NCBI GenBank assembly: GCA_001314655.1
Contig: LJSF01000035.1
Coordinates: forward strand, 1-35,518
DNA length: 35,518 nt
From: Rhodobacteraceae bacterium HLUCCA08
GTDB taxonomy: Bacteria > Pseudomonadota > Alphaproteobacteria > Rhodobacterales > Rhodobacteraceae
Direction: 5' to 3'
In this document: piece by piece, positions 17,012 through 27,668 of the stretch
How the letters are laid out: every line of letters starts with the position of its first letter
Position numbering within the stretch: position 1 is the first letter of the stretch
Position numbers and translations under genes: made by a program
Notes under the pieces: generated by a model
Database searches by the model: none
What the model saw: the letters and a program-made list of their open reading frames with translations, nothing else
What the model was told of the DNA's origin: nothing

Positions 17012-17198
17012 ACTCGATCCTCGGTTCACTTTTGTCTTGAGCAGAGTTTTGCCGATCAAATCGGGCACGACTGGGGCCGGAGCCTGACAATACGGGGGTG
17101 ATACCGCGACTGATGCACAGGGCGAAACGACACACGTCAAGATTGCATTCACGCCTGTGCCGCGAATGTGGCGACCGGGGCCGGTTCCGGGGCCCGGA

Positions 17199-19265
<2,067 letters not shown>

Positions 19266-19346
19266 TCACCCGAAACGCGGCGTCAGTCAGCGCCGGGACG
19301 GCGGGCGGGGCGATGCGCCACCGGGCGCGAGCGGCGTCCCGCCGGC

Positions 19347-19733
19347 CTATTGCCCCGCGGTTTCGATGCAATGACGGCGGAACGCCTTCTTGAGCATGTC
19401 CAGCTCTTCGCGCAGCAGGCCGATCTCGGCGCGGATATCCTCGGCCAGGGGGTCCCCGGCATGGATCGCGAACGAGTCCAGCACCGCACCGCTCAGCGCA
19501 TCGGTGATCAGATAGGTCTGCACCCCGTCACTGATCGTCGTCACCGGGATCGGCACCCGCAGCTGCCATTTGCCGCTGTCGGGGTCGCGCTCGACCGCGA
19601 CCCCCTCGACCTCGGCCCCCAGGTGGGTGACCTTGATCTGCGGCACGCCGGTCGCGTCGGCGGGCCGGTCCAGCACACCTTCCCAGACGCCCTCGATCAG
19701 TCGCGTCCTGATCAGCCTCATCGCCTCGGCCAT
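19347..19733 (-). CDS. Uncharacterised cytoplasmic protein with C-terminal helix
   Basis: I do not recognise a named family. The 128-residue product begins MAEAMRLIRTRLIEGVWEG, has a strand-rich centre (GKWQLRVPIPVTTISDGVQTYL) and ends in a charged amphipathic helix (about 95-122, DIRAEIGLLREELDMLKKAFRR) that may form a coiled coil. No signal peptide or membrane segment is present. I choose the ATG at 19733 because GGGAGAGG stands just ahead of it; a GTG at 19748 would overlap the upstream stop as GTGA but lies within this ribosome binding site region. It is coupled to the gene upstream on the same strand, so the two probably work together. Confidence 0.78.
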   Translation of the reverse strand: MAEAMRLIRTRLIEGVWEGVLDRPADATGVPQIKVTHLGAEVEGVAVERDPDSGKWQLRVPIPVTTISDGVQTYLITDALSGAVLDSFAIHAGDPLAEDIRAEIGLLREELDMLKKAFRRHCIETAGQ

Positions 19734-19744
19734 CCGCCTCTCCC

Positions 19745-20521
19745 TCACAATTGCGCGCGCGGGTAGCGCGACAGGGTCAGGTCGCGCAGCGTGACCTGGT
19801 TCATTTCCGGCCCTTCGAAGATCAGGTCGATCCAGATCGCCTCGACCCGCTTTTCATGCAGCTTGGTGTAGCCCAGATCGAATTCCACGTGCGGCGTCGC
19901 ATCGCGCAGGTCCAGTTCGCGGACGATCTGTTCGGTGTTCGGCCCGTGCTTCACGTTCAGCCGGGCAAAGATCTCAAGCGGTTTTTCCAGCTCCACGATC
20001 ATGTCCAGCCGCACCAGGTGGCGGCGTTTCAACCCCTCGCAGGCGGATTTCGGCAGGTCGATCGCCAGCGACAGGAAGGATCCGTCAAAGCGGAACACAT
20101 CCATGCGGAACCCGAACGGGGCCAGGTCGGCCTCTTTGGTGTTGCGCAGCTGGCGCAGGGTCAATTCGCTGACCCGGCAATCGTGGAACAGGGTGATCTC
20201 GTCGCCCAGCCGGGTCTTGGATTCGGCCGCGGCGATGCCCTTGCGCGGCAGCGGGCCACGCCAAAGCTGCGGCCGCCAGGACCAGTCGGTGCCCGCCGGA
20301 CGCGGAAAGGCGGTGGAGCCGATGCGCGGCAGGGCCAGCCGCCCCTCGGCGACGAACAGCAGATCGTCGAGTTTCTGACGCAGCGCCCGGGCCTGGGCGC
20401 GCTGCTGGCGCAACAGGCCCAGATCCGCCGACGCCGCGGCGGCGGCCGTCCGCGACCAGCGCCGCAGGGCGCGGCGGTTCAGGAAACGCTCGATCGCGCC
20501 GCCAGAGAGGCGTTTGGCCAT
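19745..20521 (-). CDS. Uncharacterised protein (DUF6478-like)
   Basis: This 258-residue protein looks like the family named DUF6478 in Rhodobacterales genomes, which I recall from memory and cannot test. It starts with a basic helical segment (residues 1-60, many Arg and Ala, RRALRRWSR), then a region with TDWSWRPQLWRGPL (about 78-92), and a beta-rich C-terminal half containing LGDEITLFHDCRVSELTLRQ, DVFRFDGSFLSLAIDLP and KRRHLVRLDMIVELEKPLEIFARLNVKHG. No signal peptide or transmembrane segment is apparent. Its stop lies at 19745-19747, twelve bases before the preferred start of the next gene, forming a two-gene unit of unknown function. Confidence 0.8.
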   Translation of the reverse strand: MAKRLSGGAIERFLNRRALRRWSRTAAAAASADLGLLRQQRAQARALRQKLDDLLFVAEGRLALPRIGSTAFPRPAGTDWSWRPQLWRGPLPRKGIAAAESKTRLGDEITLFHDCRVSELTLRQLRNTKEADLAPFGFRMDVFRFDGSFLSLAIDLPKSACEGLKRRHLVRLDMIVELEKPLEIFARLNVKHGPNTEQIVRELDLRDATPHVEFDLGYTKLHEKRVEAIWIDLIFEGPEMNQVTLRDLTLSRYPRAQL

Positions 20522-20595
20522 GGGTCAGACATCCGCTCGAACACAGTTCCGGACATACCTGCCAAATTGTTTCTAAAAAGGAAACAGGTAGCAGG

Positions 20596-21213
20596 TCACT
20601 CTGCGGGATCGCGGTTCGCCACGGCGATCTCGGTCATGGCGATGTCCAGCAATCGCCCGCCCTCGTCCGGCGACAGCGGCGCGCGGGCAAAGCCGCGCAC
20701 GGTCACGGTCACGGCCCGGTCGTCGAGGTCGAGGAACCCGCGCCAGACCGGCCCGTCGGTGCCGTCCAGCCGGGGCGGGCCGTCGGGGTCAAAGCGCACC
20801 GCGACGCTGGCCGCGCCCAGGGCGACGTCCTGCACCCGGACCGCGTCGCCCAGCAGGGCCGCGCCGGCCGCGCTGTCCAGAAAGGCGGCCAGCCGGGCGG
20901 GGTCGCCGTTCACAACCGCGCTGCCCGGCGCGCCGACCTGGACGGTGATCAGCCCGTCCAGCGACGGCATCAGCCGCGCCGCGTCCGAGATCAGCGCGCA
21001 TCCCGCCATCACCGCAAAGCCCCGCCGGGCGCGCGAGGCCTCCATGTCGATGCAATAGCCGTCGGGCGCGCGGACGCTGACCGAGCCGTCGAGCACCCGC
21101 AGCGCCCGGACCCCGCGCGGATCTTCCGAGCCGCTCATCCCGGCAAGGGTCAGCCCGTCGGCAAGGCAGCCGGCCAGGACAAGCGGCGCCAGCACCGCGA
21201 CGATCCGGCGCAT
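20596..21213 (-). CDS. Uncharacterised lipoprotein downstream of ilvD
   Basis: The 205-residue product has a short lipoprotein signal (MRRIVAVLAPLVLAGC, acylated Cys16) and no family I can name. The mature part contains Cys54 and Cys72 (DGYCIDMEASRARRGFAVMAGC), which could form a disulfide, and a C-terminal domain with WRGFLDLDDRAVTVTVRGFARAPLS. A conserved-looking segment around Gly-Tyr-Cys-Ile-Asp suggests a real family. It begins 4 bases after the ilvD stop, so it is probably co-transcribed with ilvD, although a lipoprotein has no obvious role in amino-acid synthesis. Confidence 0.8.
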   Translation of the reverse strand: MRRIVAVLAPLVLAGCLADGLTLAGMSGSEDPRGVRALRVLDGSVSVRAPDGYCIDMEASRARRGFAVMAGCALISDAARLMPSLDGLITVQVGAPGSAVVNGDPARLAAFLDSAAGAALLGDAVRVQDVALGAASVAVRFDPDGPPRLDGTDGPVWRGFLDLDDRAVTVTVRGFARAPLSPDEGGRLLDIAMTEIAVANRDPAE

Positions 21214-21217
21214 CGGC

Positions 21218-22981
21218 CTACAGGTCCATGTAGACGTGCTTTTCCGCCTGGGCGCCGGGATGGGTCACCGCACCCTTGTAGGTCGCGCCGACCAGCTGGG
21301 CGAATTTCCACACCGCGCCCGAGGCATAGATCGTCTCGCGCGGGCCGGCCCAGTCGGCCTTGCGGGCCTCCAGCTCGGCCTCGGACAGGTCCACGGACAG
21401 CTCGCCCCTGACCGCGTCGATGGTGATCACGTCGCCGTTCTTCAGCAGCGCGATCGGGCCGCCATGGGCCGCTTCGGGGCCAACATGGCCGACGCAGAAG
21501 CCCCGGGTGGCGCCGGAAAACCGGCCATCGGTGATCAGCGCGACCTTCTTGCCCATGCCCTGGCCGGACAGGGCGGCGGTGGTCGCCAGCATCTCGCGCA
21601 TGCCGGGGCCGCCGGCGGGGCCTTCGTTGCGGATCACGATGACCTCGCCTTCCTCGTAGCCGCGCTTCTTGACCGCCTCGAAGGCCTCCTCTTCGCATTC
21701 GAAGACCCGGGCCGGGCCGGTAAAGACCTGTTCCTCGGGGCTCATCCCGGCGACCTTCACGATGGCGCCCTCGGGGGCCAGGTTGCCCTTGAGGCCGACC
21801 ACGCCGCCGGTCTTCGTGATCGGGGTCTCGATCGGATAGATCACCCGGCCATCGGCCTCGCGGGTGATCAGGTCCAGCTCTTCGCCGATGCTGCGGCCGC
21901 TGGCGGTGACGCAGTCTTCGTGGATCAGGCCGGCCTTGCGCAGTTCCGTCATCACCACCGGGATGCCGCCGGCATCGTACAGGTCCTTGGCGACGAATTG
22001 CCCACCCGGCTTGAGGTCGACGAAATAGGGCGTGTCGCGGAATATGTCGCAGACATCCTGCAGGAAGAAATCGATCCCGGCCTCGTGGGCGATCGCCGGC
22101 AGGTGCAGCCCGGCATTGGTCGATCCGCCGGTGCAGGCGACCACGCGGGCGGCGTTTTCAAGTGCCTTGCGGGTGACGACATCGCGGGCGCGGATGTTCC
22201 TTTCCAGCAGGTTCATCACCGCATCGCCCGAGGCCACGCCATATTGGTCGCGGCTTTCGTAGGGCGCCGGCATGCCCGAGGAATTCATCAGCGCCAGGCC
22301 GATCGCCTCGGAGACGCAGGCCATGGTGTTGGCGGTGAACTGCCCGCCGCAGGCGCCCGAGGACGGGCAGGCGACCCGCTCCAGCATGTCGAGCGCGGCA
22401 TCGGACAGCTCTCCGTTCTGGTGGCGGCCGACGGCCTCGAACATGTCCTGCACGGTCAGGTCGCGGCTGCGGAAATCTTCCGGGATCTCGTCGACCTGGG
22501 GCGCCTTGCCCGGCAGGATCGAGCCGCCGTAGATGAAGACCGACGGCACGTTCAGCCGCACCATCGCCATCATCATCCCGGGCAACGACTTGTCGCAACC
22601 GGCCAGCCCGACCAGCGCGTCATAGCAATGACCGCGCATGGTCAGTTCGACCGTGTCGGCGATCGCCTCGCGCGAGGCCAGCGACGACCGCATGCCTTCA
22701 TGCCCCATGGCGATGCCGTCGGTCACGGTGATGGTGGTGAATTCGCGCGGGGTGCCATTGGCGTGCTTGACGCCCAGCTTGACCGCCTGGGCCTGGCGCG
22801 ACAGGGCGATGTTGCAGGGCGCGGCCTCGTTCCAGCAGGTGGCGACGCCGACCAGGGGCTGGTGGATCTCTTCCTCGCTCACGCCCATGGCATAAAGGTA
22901 GGACCGGTGCGGCGCCCGGGCGGGCCCTTCGGTCACGTGGCGGCTTGGCAGGTTGGTCTTGTCCACTTTGCCCTTCAGCAT
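21218..22981 (-). CDS. ilvD: Dihydroxy-acid dehydratase
   Basis: IlvD dehydrates 2,3-dihydroxy acids to 2-oxo acids in valine, leucine and isoleucine synthesis and uses an iron-sulfur cluster. The 587 residues show the family marks [13 protein letters not shown] (Cys49, Cys56), [14 protein letters not shown] (Cys129 with the adjacent Asp-Lys for the metal site), [17 protein letters not shown] (Cys205, Cys211), [18 protein letters not shown] and, late, [19 protein letters not shown] with the catalytic Ser. Which cysteines hold the cluster is not resolved here. The ATG at 22981 has GAGGGGA upstream. The sequence fits IlvD better than the sugar-acid dehydratases, but these are related and confusion is possible. 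Confidence 0.92.
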   Translation of the reverse strand: MLKGKVDKTNLPSRHVTEGPARAPHRSYLYAMGVSEEEIHQPLVGVATCWNEAAPCNIALSRQAQAVKLGVKHANGTPREFTTITVTDGIAMGHEGMRSSLASREAIADTVELTMRGHCYDALVGLAGCDKSLPGMMMAMVRLNVPSVFIYGGSILPGKAPQVDEIPEDFRSRDLTVQDMFEAVGRHQNGELSDAALDMLERVACPSSGACGGQFTANTMACVSEAIGLALMNSSGMPAPYESRDQYGVASGDAVMNLLERNIRARDVVTRKALENAARVVACTGGSTNAGLHLPAIAHEAGIDFFLQDVCDIFRDTPYFVDLKPGGQFVAKDLYDAGGIPVVMTELRKAGLIHEDCVTASGRSIGEELDLITREADGRVIYPIETPITKTGGVVGLKGNLAPEGAIVKVAGMSPEEQVFTGPARVFECEEEAFEAVKKRGYEEGEVIVIRNEGPAGGPGMREMLATTAALSGQGMGKKVALITDGRFSGATRGFCVGHVGPEAAHGGPIALLKNGDVITIDAVRGELSVDLSEAELEARKADWAGPRETIYASGAVWKFAQLVGATYKGAVTHPGAQAEKHVYMDL

Positions 22982-23081
22982 GGCGTCGTCCCCTCGATGC
23001 GTTTCGCAAAGGTCTAAATCCCCGGACCCGGCAGAACAAGCGCGATTGCCTGTCCCGGCCCCCGGCCCTAGGGTCGCGCGC

Positions 23082-23990
23082 ATGTCAAGACCCAGCCCCT
23101 ATGCCGCCCATGCCGCCTATGTGGCGCTTGCCCGCCCGGCGACCGGGCCGGGGCTGATCCTGGTCGGCCTGCTGGCCTTCGAGGCGACCTTCTACGGCAC
23201 CCCCTGGCTCTTGGTGCTGGCCGGGGCGCCGCCCGAGATGCTGGAGGCGATGTACCTGGGCGCGACACCGGTCGCGCTGGCCCTGCTGCTGGCCACATTC
23301 GCCCTGCCGGCGCTGGCCCTGGCCCATGTGGTGCGGCGCGTGCACCGCCGGCCGGCGCGCAGCCTGCTGGGGCCGCCGCGCCTGGCGCTGCGGCAATTCG
23401 TCAAGACCGGGCGATTGCTGCTGGTGCTGATGCTGGTGCTGACGGTCCCGACCTCGGGGATCGACCCCGACGAGGTCTCCCGCACCCGGCCGGTCCCGCT
23501 GTGGCTGGCGATCCTGCCGCTGGCGATCGTCGCCACCCTGATCCAGACCGGCGCCGAAGAGCTGTTCTTTCGCGGCTACCTGCAGCAGCAACTGGGGGCG
23601 CTGTCCGCCAACCCGCTGATCTGGATGGTGCTGCCCAGCGCCGCCTTCGGCCTTGGCCATGCCTGGAACGCGGTCACCCTGATCGACGCGCTCTATTATG
23701 TCGGCTGGACCTTCCTGTTCGGCTGCATCGCCGCCGACATCACCGCGCGGGCGGGGTCGCTGGGCCCGGCCCTGGCGCTGCACCTGGTCAACAACGTCTT
23801 CCAGCTGGTGTTCTTCGGCTTCGACGGCGCGCCGATGTCGGGCTTTGCCCTGGTGCTGTTCCACTGGGATGGCGGGCCGGTCACCTACCTGGCCGAGGGC
23901 CAACCGCTGTATAACGCGCTCTATGCGTTGCTGACGGTGATGATGCTGCTGGTCCTGTGGCTGACGGCGCGGCTGGCGATCCGGCGCTGA
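23082..23990 (+). CDS. CPBP-family intramembrane glutamic protease
   Basis: The 302-residue integral membrane protein belongs to the CPBP (CAAX protease/bacteriocin-processing, Abi) family. The three motifs are in order: [10 protein letters not shown] with Glu159, Glu160 and Arg164; FGLGHAWN with His193; and ALHLVNNVF with His234 and Asn238. About seven hydrophobic segments flank them, starting with [16 protein letters not shown]. Family members cleave prenylated proteins, bacteriocin precursors or transmembrane proteins; the substrate here is unknown. The gene is divergent from ilvD (100-base gap) and 57 bases ahead of accD, with which it may share a transcript. Confidence 0.9.
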   Translation: MSRPSPYAAHAAYVALARPATGPGLILVGLLAFEATFYGTPWLLVLAGAPPEMLEAMYLGATPVALALLLATFALPALALAHVVRRVHRRPARSLLGPPRLALRQFVKTGRLLLVLMLVLTVPTSGIDPDEVSRTRPVPLWLAILPLAIVATLIQTGAEELFFRGYLQQQLGALSANPLIWMVLPSAAFGLGHAWNAVTLIDALYYVGWTFLFGCIAADITARAGSLGPALALHLVNNVFQLVFFGFDGAPMSGFALVLFHWDGGPVTYLAEGQPLYNALYALLTVMMLLVLWLTARLAIRR

Positions 23991-24047
23991 CGATTGCAAT
24001 CCCGCCTGTCGGCGCCTATTTCGGAGCCGGACAGAGCAGAGGCGCCC

Positions 24048-25004
24048 ATGAACTGGATCACCAACTACGTCCGGCCCCGCATCAATTCCATCTTCTCGCG
24101 CCGTGAAGTGCCCGAGAACCTGTGGAAGAAATGCGACGAATGCGGGACCATGCTGTTCCACCGCGAATTGTCGGACAACCTGAACGTCTGCACCAATTGC
24201 GGGCACCACATGGCGATCACCCCGCGGGACCGCTTCACCGCGCTGTTCGACGGCGGCGTCTTTGCCGAGGTGGCGGTGCCCGAACCGCTGACCGACCCGC
24301 TGCAATTCCGCGACCAGAAACGCTATCCCGACCGGATGCGCACGGCGCAGAAGACCACCGGCGAAAAGGAGGCGATGCTGGTCGCCATGGGCGAGATCGG
24401 CCGCACCCCGATCGTCGCCGCCGGGCAGGATTTCAGCTTCATGGGCGGGTCGATGGGGATGTATGTCGGCAACGCGATCATCACCGCGGCCGAGACGGCG
24501 GTGACCCATCGCCGGCCGCTGGTCCTGTTTTCCGCCGCCGGCGGGGCGCGGATGCAGGAAGGCATCCTGTCGCTGATGCAGATGCCGCGCAGCACCGTGG
24601 CTGTGCAGATGCTCAAGGAAGCCGGACTGCCCTATATCGTCGTGCTGACCCACCCGACCACCGGCGGCGTGACCGCGTCCTATGCCATGCTGGGCGATGT
24701 CCAGATCGCCGAACCGAACGCGCTGATCTGTTTCGCCGGGCCGCGGGTGATCGAACAGACGATCCGCGAAAAGCTGCCCGACGGGTTCCAGCGCGCCGAA
24801 TATCTGCTGGATCACGGGATGCTGGACCGGGTCACGCCGCGCGGGCGGATGCGCGAGGAACTGATCGGGATCACCCGGATGCTGCTGGGCCTAGACCCAG
24901 CGGTGGCCGGCGACCTGCCCGCGCCCGAACCCGCCTCGGACAGCGCAGAAGCGAAGACGGCGGAGACGCCGGATGAGCGCCCCGACGAGGATGCGAAGAC
25001 GTGA
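24048..25004 (+). CDS. accD: Acetyl-CoA carboxylase carboxyltransferase beta subunit
   Basis: AccD, with AccA, transfers the carboxyl group from biotin-carrier protein to acetyl-CoA, the first step of fatty-acid synthesis. The 318 residues begin MNWITNYVRPRINSIF and carry the N-terminal zinc ribbon C29-x2-C32 and C48-x2-C51, followed by the crotonase-like core with AGQDFSFMGGSMGMYVGNAI, SAAGGARMQEGILSLMQM and LTHPTTGGVTASYAMLGD. The last 30 residues are an acidic low-complexity tail (EPASDSAEAKTAETPDERPDED), variable among relatives. The ATG at 24048 follows AGAGGCGCCC. The stop overlaps the GTG of folC. Confidence 0.96.
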   Translation: MNWITNYVRPRINSIFSRREVPENLWKKCDECGTMLFHRELSDNLNVCTNCGHHMAITPRDRFTALFDGGVFAEVAVPEPLTDPLQFRDQKRYPDRMRTAQKTTGEKEAMLVAMGEIGRTPIVAAGQDFSFMGGSMGMYVGNAIITAAETAVTHRRPLVLFSAAGGARMQEGILSLMQMPRSTVAVQMLKEAGLPYIVVLTHPTTGGVTASYAMLGDVQIAEPNALICFAGPRVIEQTIREKLPDGFQRAEYLLDHGMLDRVTPRGRMREELIGITRMLLGLDPAVAGDLPAPEPASDSAEAKTAETPDERPDEDAKT

Positions 25005-26269
25005 GCACGGGCTCGGACGCCATCCTCACCCGGATGATGGCGCTGCACCCCAAGATCATCGACCTGGTGCTGGACCGGGTCTGGCGCCTGCTTGACGCGC
25101 TCGACAACCCGCAGGACCGATTGCCCCCGGTGATCCATATCGCCGGCACCAACGGCAAGGGGTCGACCCAGGCGATGATCCGCGCCGGGCTCGAGGCCGC
25201 CGGCCACCGGGTCCATGCCTATACCTCGCCGCATCTGGCGCGGTTCCACGAACGCATCCGCCTGGCCGGCGACCTGATTTCCGAGGATCATCTGACCGAC
25301 ATCCTCGACCGCTGCTACGCCGCCAATGACGGCGCCCCGATCACCTATTTCGAGATCACCACCGTCGCCGCGCTGCTGGCCTTTGCCGAAACCCCGGCGG
25401 ATTTCGCCCTGCTCGAGGTCGGGCTTGGCGGGCGGCTGGATGCGACCAATGTGGTGGCCCGGCCGCGGCTGTGCGCGATCACGCCCGTGGACCTGGATCA
25501 CCAGCAATACCTGGGCGACACGCTGGCCCAGATCGCCGCCGAAAAGGCCGGGATCCTCAAGCGCGGCGTGCCCTGCGTGGTCGCGCCCCAGCATGACGCG
25601 GCGCTGGACGCGATCGAGGCGCAGGCCGCCCGGGTCGGCGCGCCGCTGATCGTCGCCGGCCAGCACTGGCACGGGACCGAGGAGCACGGCCGCCTGGTGT
25701 TCCAGGACGAAACCGGCCTTCTGGACCTGCCGCTGCCCAGCCTGCCGGGGCCGCACCAGGTGATCAATGCGGGCACCGCGCTGGCCGCCCTGCGCGCGCT
25801 GGGGCTGGACGAGGCCGCCTGCGCGGCCGCGCTTACCCGTGCCGACTGGCCGGCACGGATGCAGCGCCTGCGCAGCGGCCGCTGGGCCGAGCGCGCCGCC
25901 CCGGCCGAGCTGTGGCTTGACGGCGGGCACAATCCCGCCGCCGGCCAGGCCGTCGCCGCGACGCTGGCGCGGATGCCGGGCCGGCCCACGCATCTGGTCT
26001 GCGGGATGCTGTCGACCAAGGATATCGACGGCTTCATGGCGCCGCTGGCGGGCGTCGCCCAAAGCCTGACCGCAATCGCGATCCCCGATGAGGCCGCCGC
26101 CTTGCCCGCCGCCGATATCGCCGCCGCCGCCACCCGCGCCGGCCTTGCCGCCACCACCGCGCCGGACCTGGACACGGCCCTTGACGGGATCACCTCGCAT
26201 AGCCCCAATGGACGCATCCTGATCTGCGGTTCGCTCTATCTGGCGGGCCACGTGCTGCGAACCGGTTGA
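25001..26269 (+). CDS. folC: Bifunctional folylpolyglutamate synthase/dihydrofolate synthase
   Basis: FolC adds glutamate to dihydropteroate and to folates. The 422-residue product has the ATP-binding loop IHIAGTNGKGST (45-56), the conserved AYTSPHLARFHERIRL (72-87), YFEITTVAALLAFAE, LEVGLGGRLDATNVV, AITPVDLDHQQYLGDT and the C-terminal domain with LWLDGGHNPAAGQAV. The gene starts with GTG overlapping the accD stop as GTGA, an arrangement seen in many alphaproteobacteria. It is followed 4 bases later by the first of two tandem secreted paralogues. Confidence 0.96.
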   Translation: MSTGSDAILTRMMALHPKIIDLVLDRVWRLLDALDNPQDRLPPVIHIAGTNGKGSTQAMIRAGLEAAGHRVHAYTSPHLARFHERIRLAGDLISEDHLTDILDRCYAANDGAPITYFEITTVAALLAFAETPADFALLEVGLGGRLDATNVVARPRLCAITPVDLDHQQYLGDTLAQIAAEKAGILKRGVPCVVAPQHDAALDAIEAQAARVGAPLIVAGQHWHGTEEHGRLVFQDETGLLDLPLPSLPGPHQVINAGTALAALRALGLDEAACAAALTRADWPARMQRLRSGRWAERAAPAELWLDGGHNPAAGQAVAATLARMPGRPTHLVCGMLSTKDIDGFMAPLAGVAQSLTAIAIPDEAAALPAADIAAAATRAGLAATTAPDLDTALDGITSHSPNGRILICGSLYLAGHVLRTG

Positions 26270-26273
26270 TGTG

Positions 26274-26807
26274 ATGCGCCTGGCCCTGCTGCTGACGCTG
26301 TTGCCCGTCTCCGCCCCGGCGGCGGAGTTCGCCTTTTGCTGGGGCGGCGCGGGGGGCCATGTGCTGGAGGGGCGGATGACGGTGCCCGACGCCGCCCTGG
26401 CCAAGCCCCTGGTGACCGAGGCTGACGTGACCGCCTTCGCCATCGCGGGCTATCTCGACGGGCGCCCGGTCGGCGGCTGGAGCCTGGACGAGCTGACCCC
26501 GCGCACCGCCTGGAACCTGAATTTCGACCCCGCGGCGATGGAATTCGTCACCGGCGGTTACAGCACCTCGCCCCGCGGCCAGGCCTGGAACGCCAGAGGC
26601 AGTGTGGACGATTGCGGCAGGCCCGGCTTCGGCTTCAATTCCGGCGCCGGGAGCCAGGATGTCTGCATCGACGATACATGGCGCATCGACAGTGTCATCG
26701 CCGCCGAGACGCCGTTTCCGGTCCACCCGGCCGACAGCGCCCCGCCCTGCCTTGCCGCGCCGGTGATCGGCACGGCCCCGCAATCCCATCCCCCGCCCCG
26801 ATCCTGA
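26274..26807 (+). CDS. Secreted four-cysteine protein, tandem paralogue A
   Basis: No named family is recognised. The 177-residue product has a signal peptide (MRLALLLTLLPVSAPAAEF) and a mature part with FCWGGAGGHVLEGRMTVPD near residue 21, LTPRTAWNLNFDP near 74, and GQAWNARGSVDDCGRPGFGF with FNSGAGSQDVCIDDTW near 102-136. Cysteines at 22, 114, 131 and 159 match those of the next gene in spacing (92, 17 and 28 residues apart), suggesting two disulfides. I take the ATG at 26274 because the paralogue also starts MRL; a GTG lies directly before it. The protein is probably periplasmic or extracellular. It sits in the accD-folC operon; any role in that pathway is doubtful. Confidence 0.85.
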   Translation: MRLALLLTLLPVSAPAAEFAFCWGGAGGHVLEGRMTVPDAALAKPLVTEADVTAFAIAGYLDGRPVGGWSLDELTPRTAWNLNFDPAAMEFVTGGYSTSPRGQAWNARGSVDDCGRPGFGFNSGAGSQDVCIDDTWRIDSVIAAETPFPVHPADSAPPCLAAPVIGTAPQSHPPPRS

Positions 26808-26817
26808 GGACCCCGCC

Positions 26818-27357
26818 ATGCGCCTGACATTCGCCCTGATCGCCGCCCTGACGCCTGCCGCCGCCCCGGCCGCCGATTTCGTGTTCTGCTGGGAAGGGGC
26901 GAACGGCTATCGCATGGAAGGGCAGATGACGGTGCCTGACGAGTTCCTCGATGACGGGTTGCTGACCCATGACCATGTCACCGCGTTCTCGATCCAGGGC
27001 TTTCACAATGGCGCGCCGCTGGGGTCCTGGGACCTGAGCCAGCTGACACCGACGACCAGCTGGAACCTGTCCTTCGACCCGTTCGGCATGGTGTTCCCGA
27101 CCGGCGGGATGCATGACGGCCCCAAGGGCCAGGCCTGGAATGCCGGCGGCCGCGCCGATGATTGCGGCACCCCCGGCTTCGGCTTCAATTCCGGGACCAA
27201 TGCCCAGGACCTGTGCGTGAACGACACCTGGATCACCGACAGCATGATCAATCGCTATACCCGGTTTCCGGTCTATCCCGCCGGAACCGTGGATCGCGAT
27301 TGCGGCGGCGTTCCGGTGATCGGGCGCGGGCCGGACGCGGCGCCGGCCCGGGGGTGA
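26818..27357 (+). CDS. Secreted four-cysteine protein, tandem paralogue B
   Basis: This 179-residue protein is a paralogue of the gene before it, aligning almost without gaps and about half identical by eye. It has a signal peptide (MRLTFALIAALTPAAAPAADF), FCWEGANGYRMEGQMTVPD, LTPTTSWNLSFDPFG, and GQAWNAGGRADDCGTPGFGF with FNSGTNAQDLCVNDTW. Cysteines fall at 24, 116, 133 and 162. The start follows the upstream stop by 10 bases, with a GAGGA overlapping that stop as the ribosome binding site. The two copies differ mainly in the linkers and the C-terminal tail, so they have diverged for some time. Function unknown. Confidence 0.85.
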   Translation: MRLTFALIAALTPAAAPAADFVFCWEGANGYRMEGQMTVPDEFLDDGLLTHDHVTAFSIQGFHNGAPLGSWDLSQLTPTTSWNLSFDPFGMVFPTGGMHDGPKGQAWNAGGRADDCGTPGFGFNSGTNAQDLCVNDTWITDSMINRYTRFPVYPAGTVDRDCGGVPVIGRGPDAAPARG

Positions 27358-27427
27358 AAATCACGCATGCCCCGCTTTGCCTGTTGACCGCGAATCACCC
27401 TGCAGCCTAGAACCGGATTGACGCATG

Positions 27428-27446
27428 TCCGGCCCGAACGGCCGGA
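27428..27446 (+). terminator. Possible terminator of the accD-folC-paralogue operon
   Basis: TCCGGCC (27428-27434) and GGCCGGA (27440-27446) form a perfect 7-bp inverted repeat with a 5-base loop CGAAC, 70 bases after the last stop. It is followed by TCCCCATTTGG rather than a T run, so termination is plausible but unproven. Confidence 0.4.
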
Positions 27447-27558
27447 TCCCCATTTGGCAGGGGCGGGGGGGCGGGCCGGCACAAGGCTCGTCCTTCTGTT
27501 TTCGGACCCGACCTGAGTCCGTGCTGCATCATTCCATGCGCTATCCGCCCGGACGGGT

Positions 27559-27588
27559 TTGACTTGGCCGGAAAATCCCCACTACATC
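27559..27588 (+). promoter_or_regulatory. Candidate sigma-70-like promoter for the rhodanese/LysM pair
   Basis: TTGACT (27559-27564) matches the -35 consensus in five of six bases. TACATC (27583-27588) lies 18 bases further on as a poor -10 (three of six). This is 80 bases before the rhodanese start, a suitable distance, in an AT-richer stretch than its surroundings. Confidence 0.35.
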
Positions 27589-27668
27589 TTGTGGCAGAAA
27601 TATGGCGCAACCCGCCTGCCAGCGGGTATTTCAAGATGTTGAAGCTTTGCTGTCGTGGGGGATAGGGT

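Larger units (their letters stand above)
27358..27668. other. 311-base intergenic region before the rhodanese/LysM pair
   Basis: No coding ORF is convincing here. The stretch holds a probable 3' hairpin for the folC operon (27428-27446), a G-rich run near 27462-27472, a candidate promoter (27559-27588) and a second small inverted repeat, CCCGC at 27611-27615 with GCGGG at 27622-27626, just upstream of the rhodanese gene, which would lie in its 5' leader. Its lower GC content compared with the genes fits a regulatory region. Confidence 0.6.

Noticed and set aside
21236-23017. Plus-strand open frame of 593 codons over ilvD
   Set aside because: It is a shadow of ilvD in a mirrored frame, with no recognisable domain.
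26274-27357. The tandem secreted pair as cargo of the type I exporter
   Set aside because: Both have N-terminal Sec signals and no C-terminal type I signal or calcium repeats, and they lie 21 kb away.
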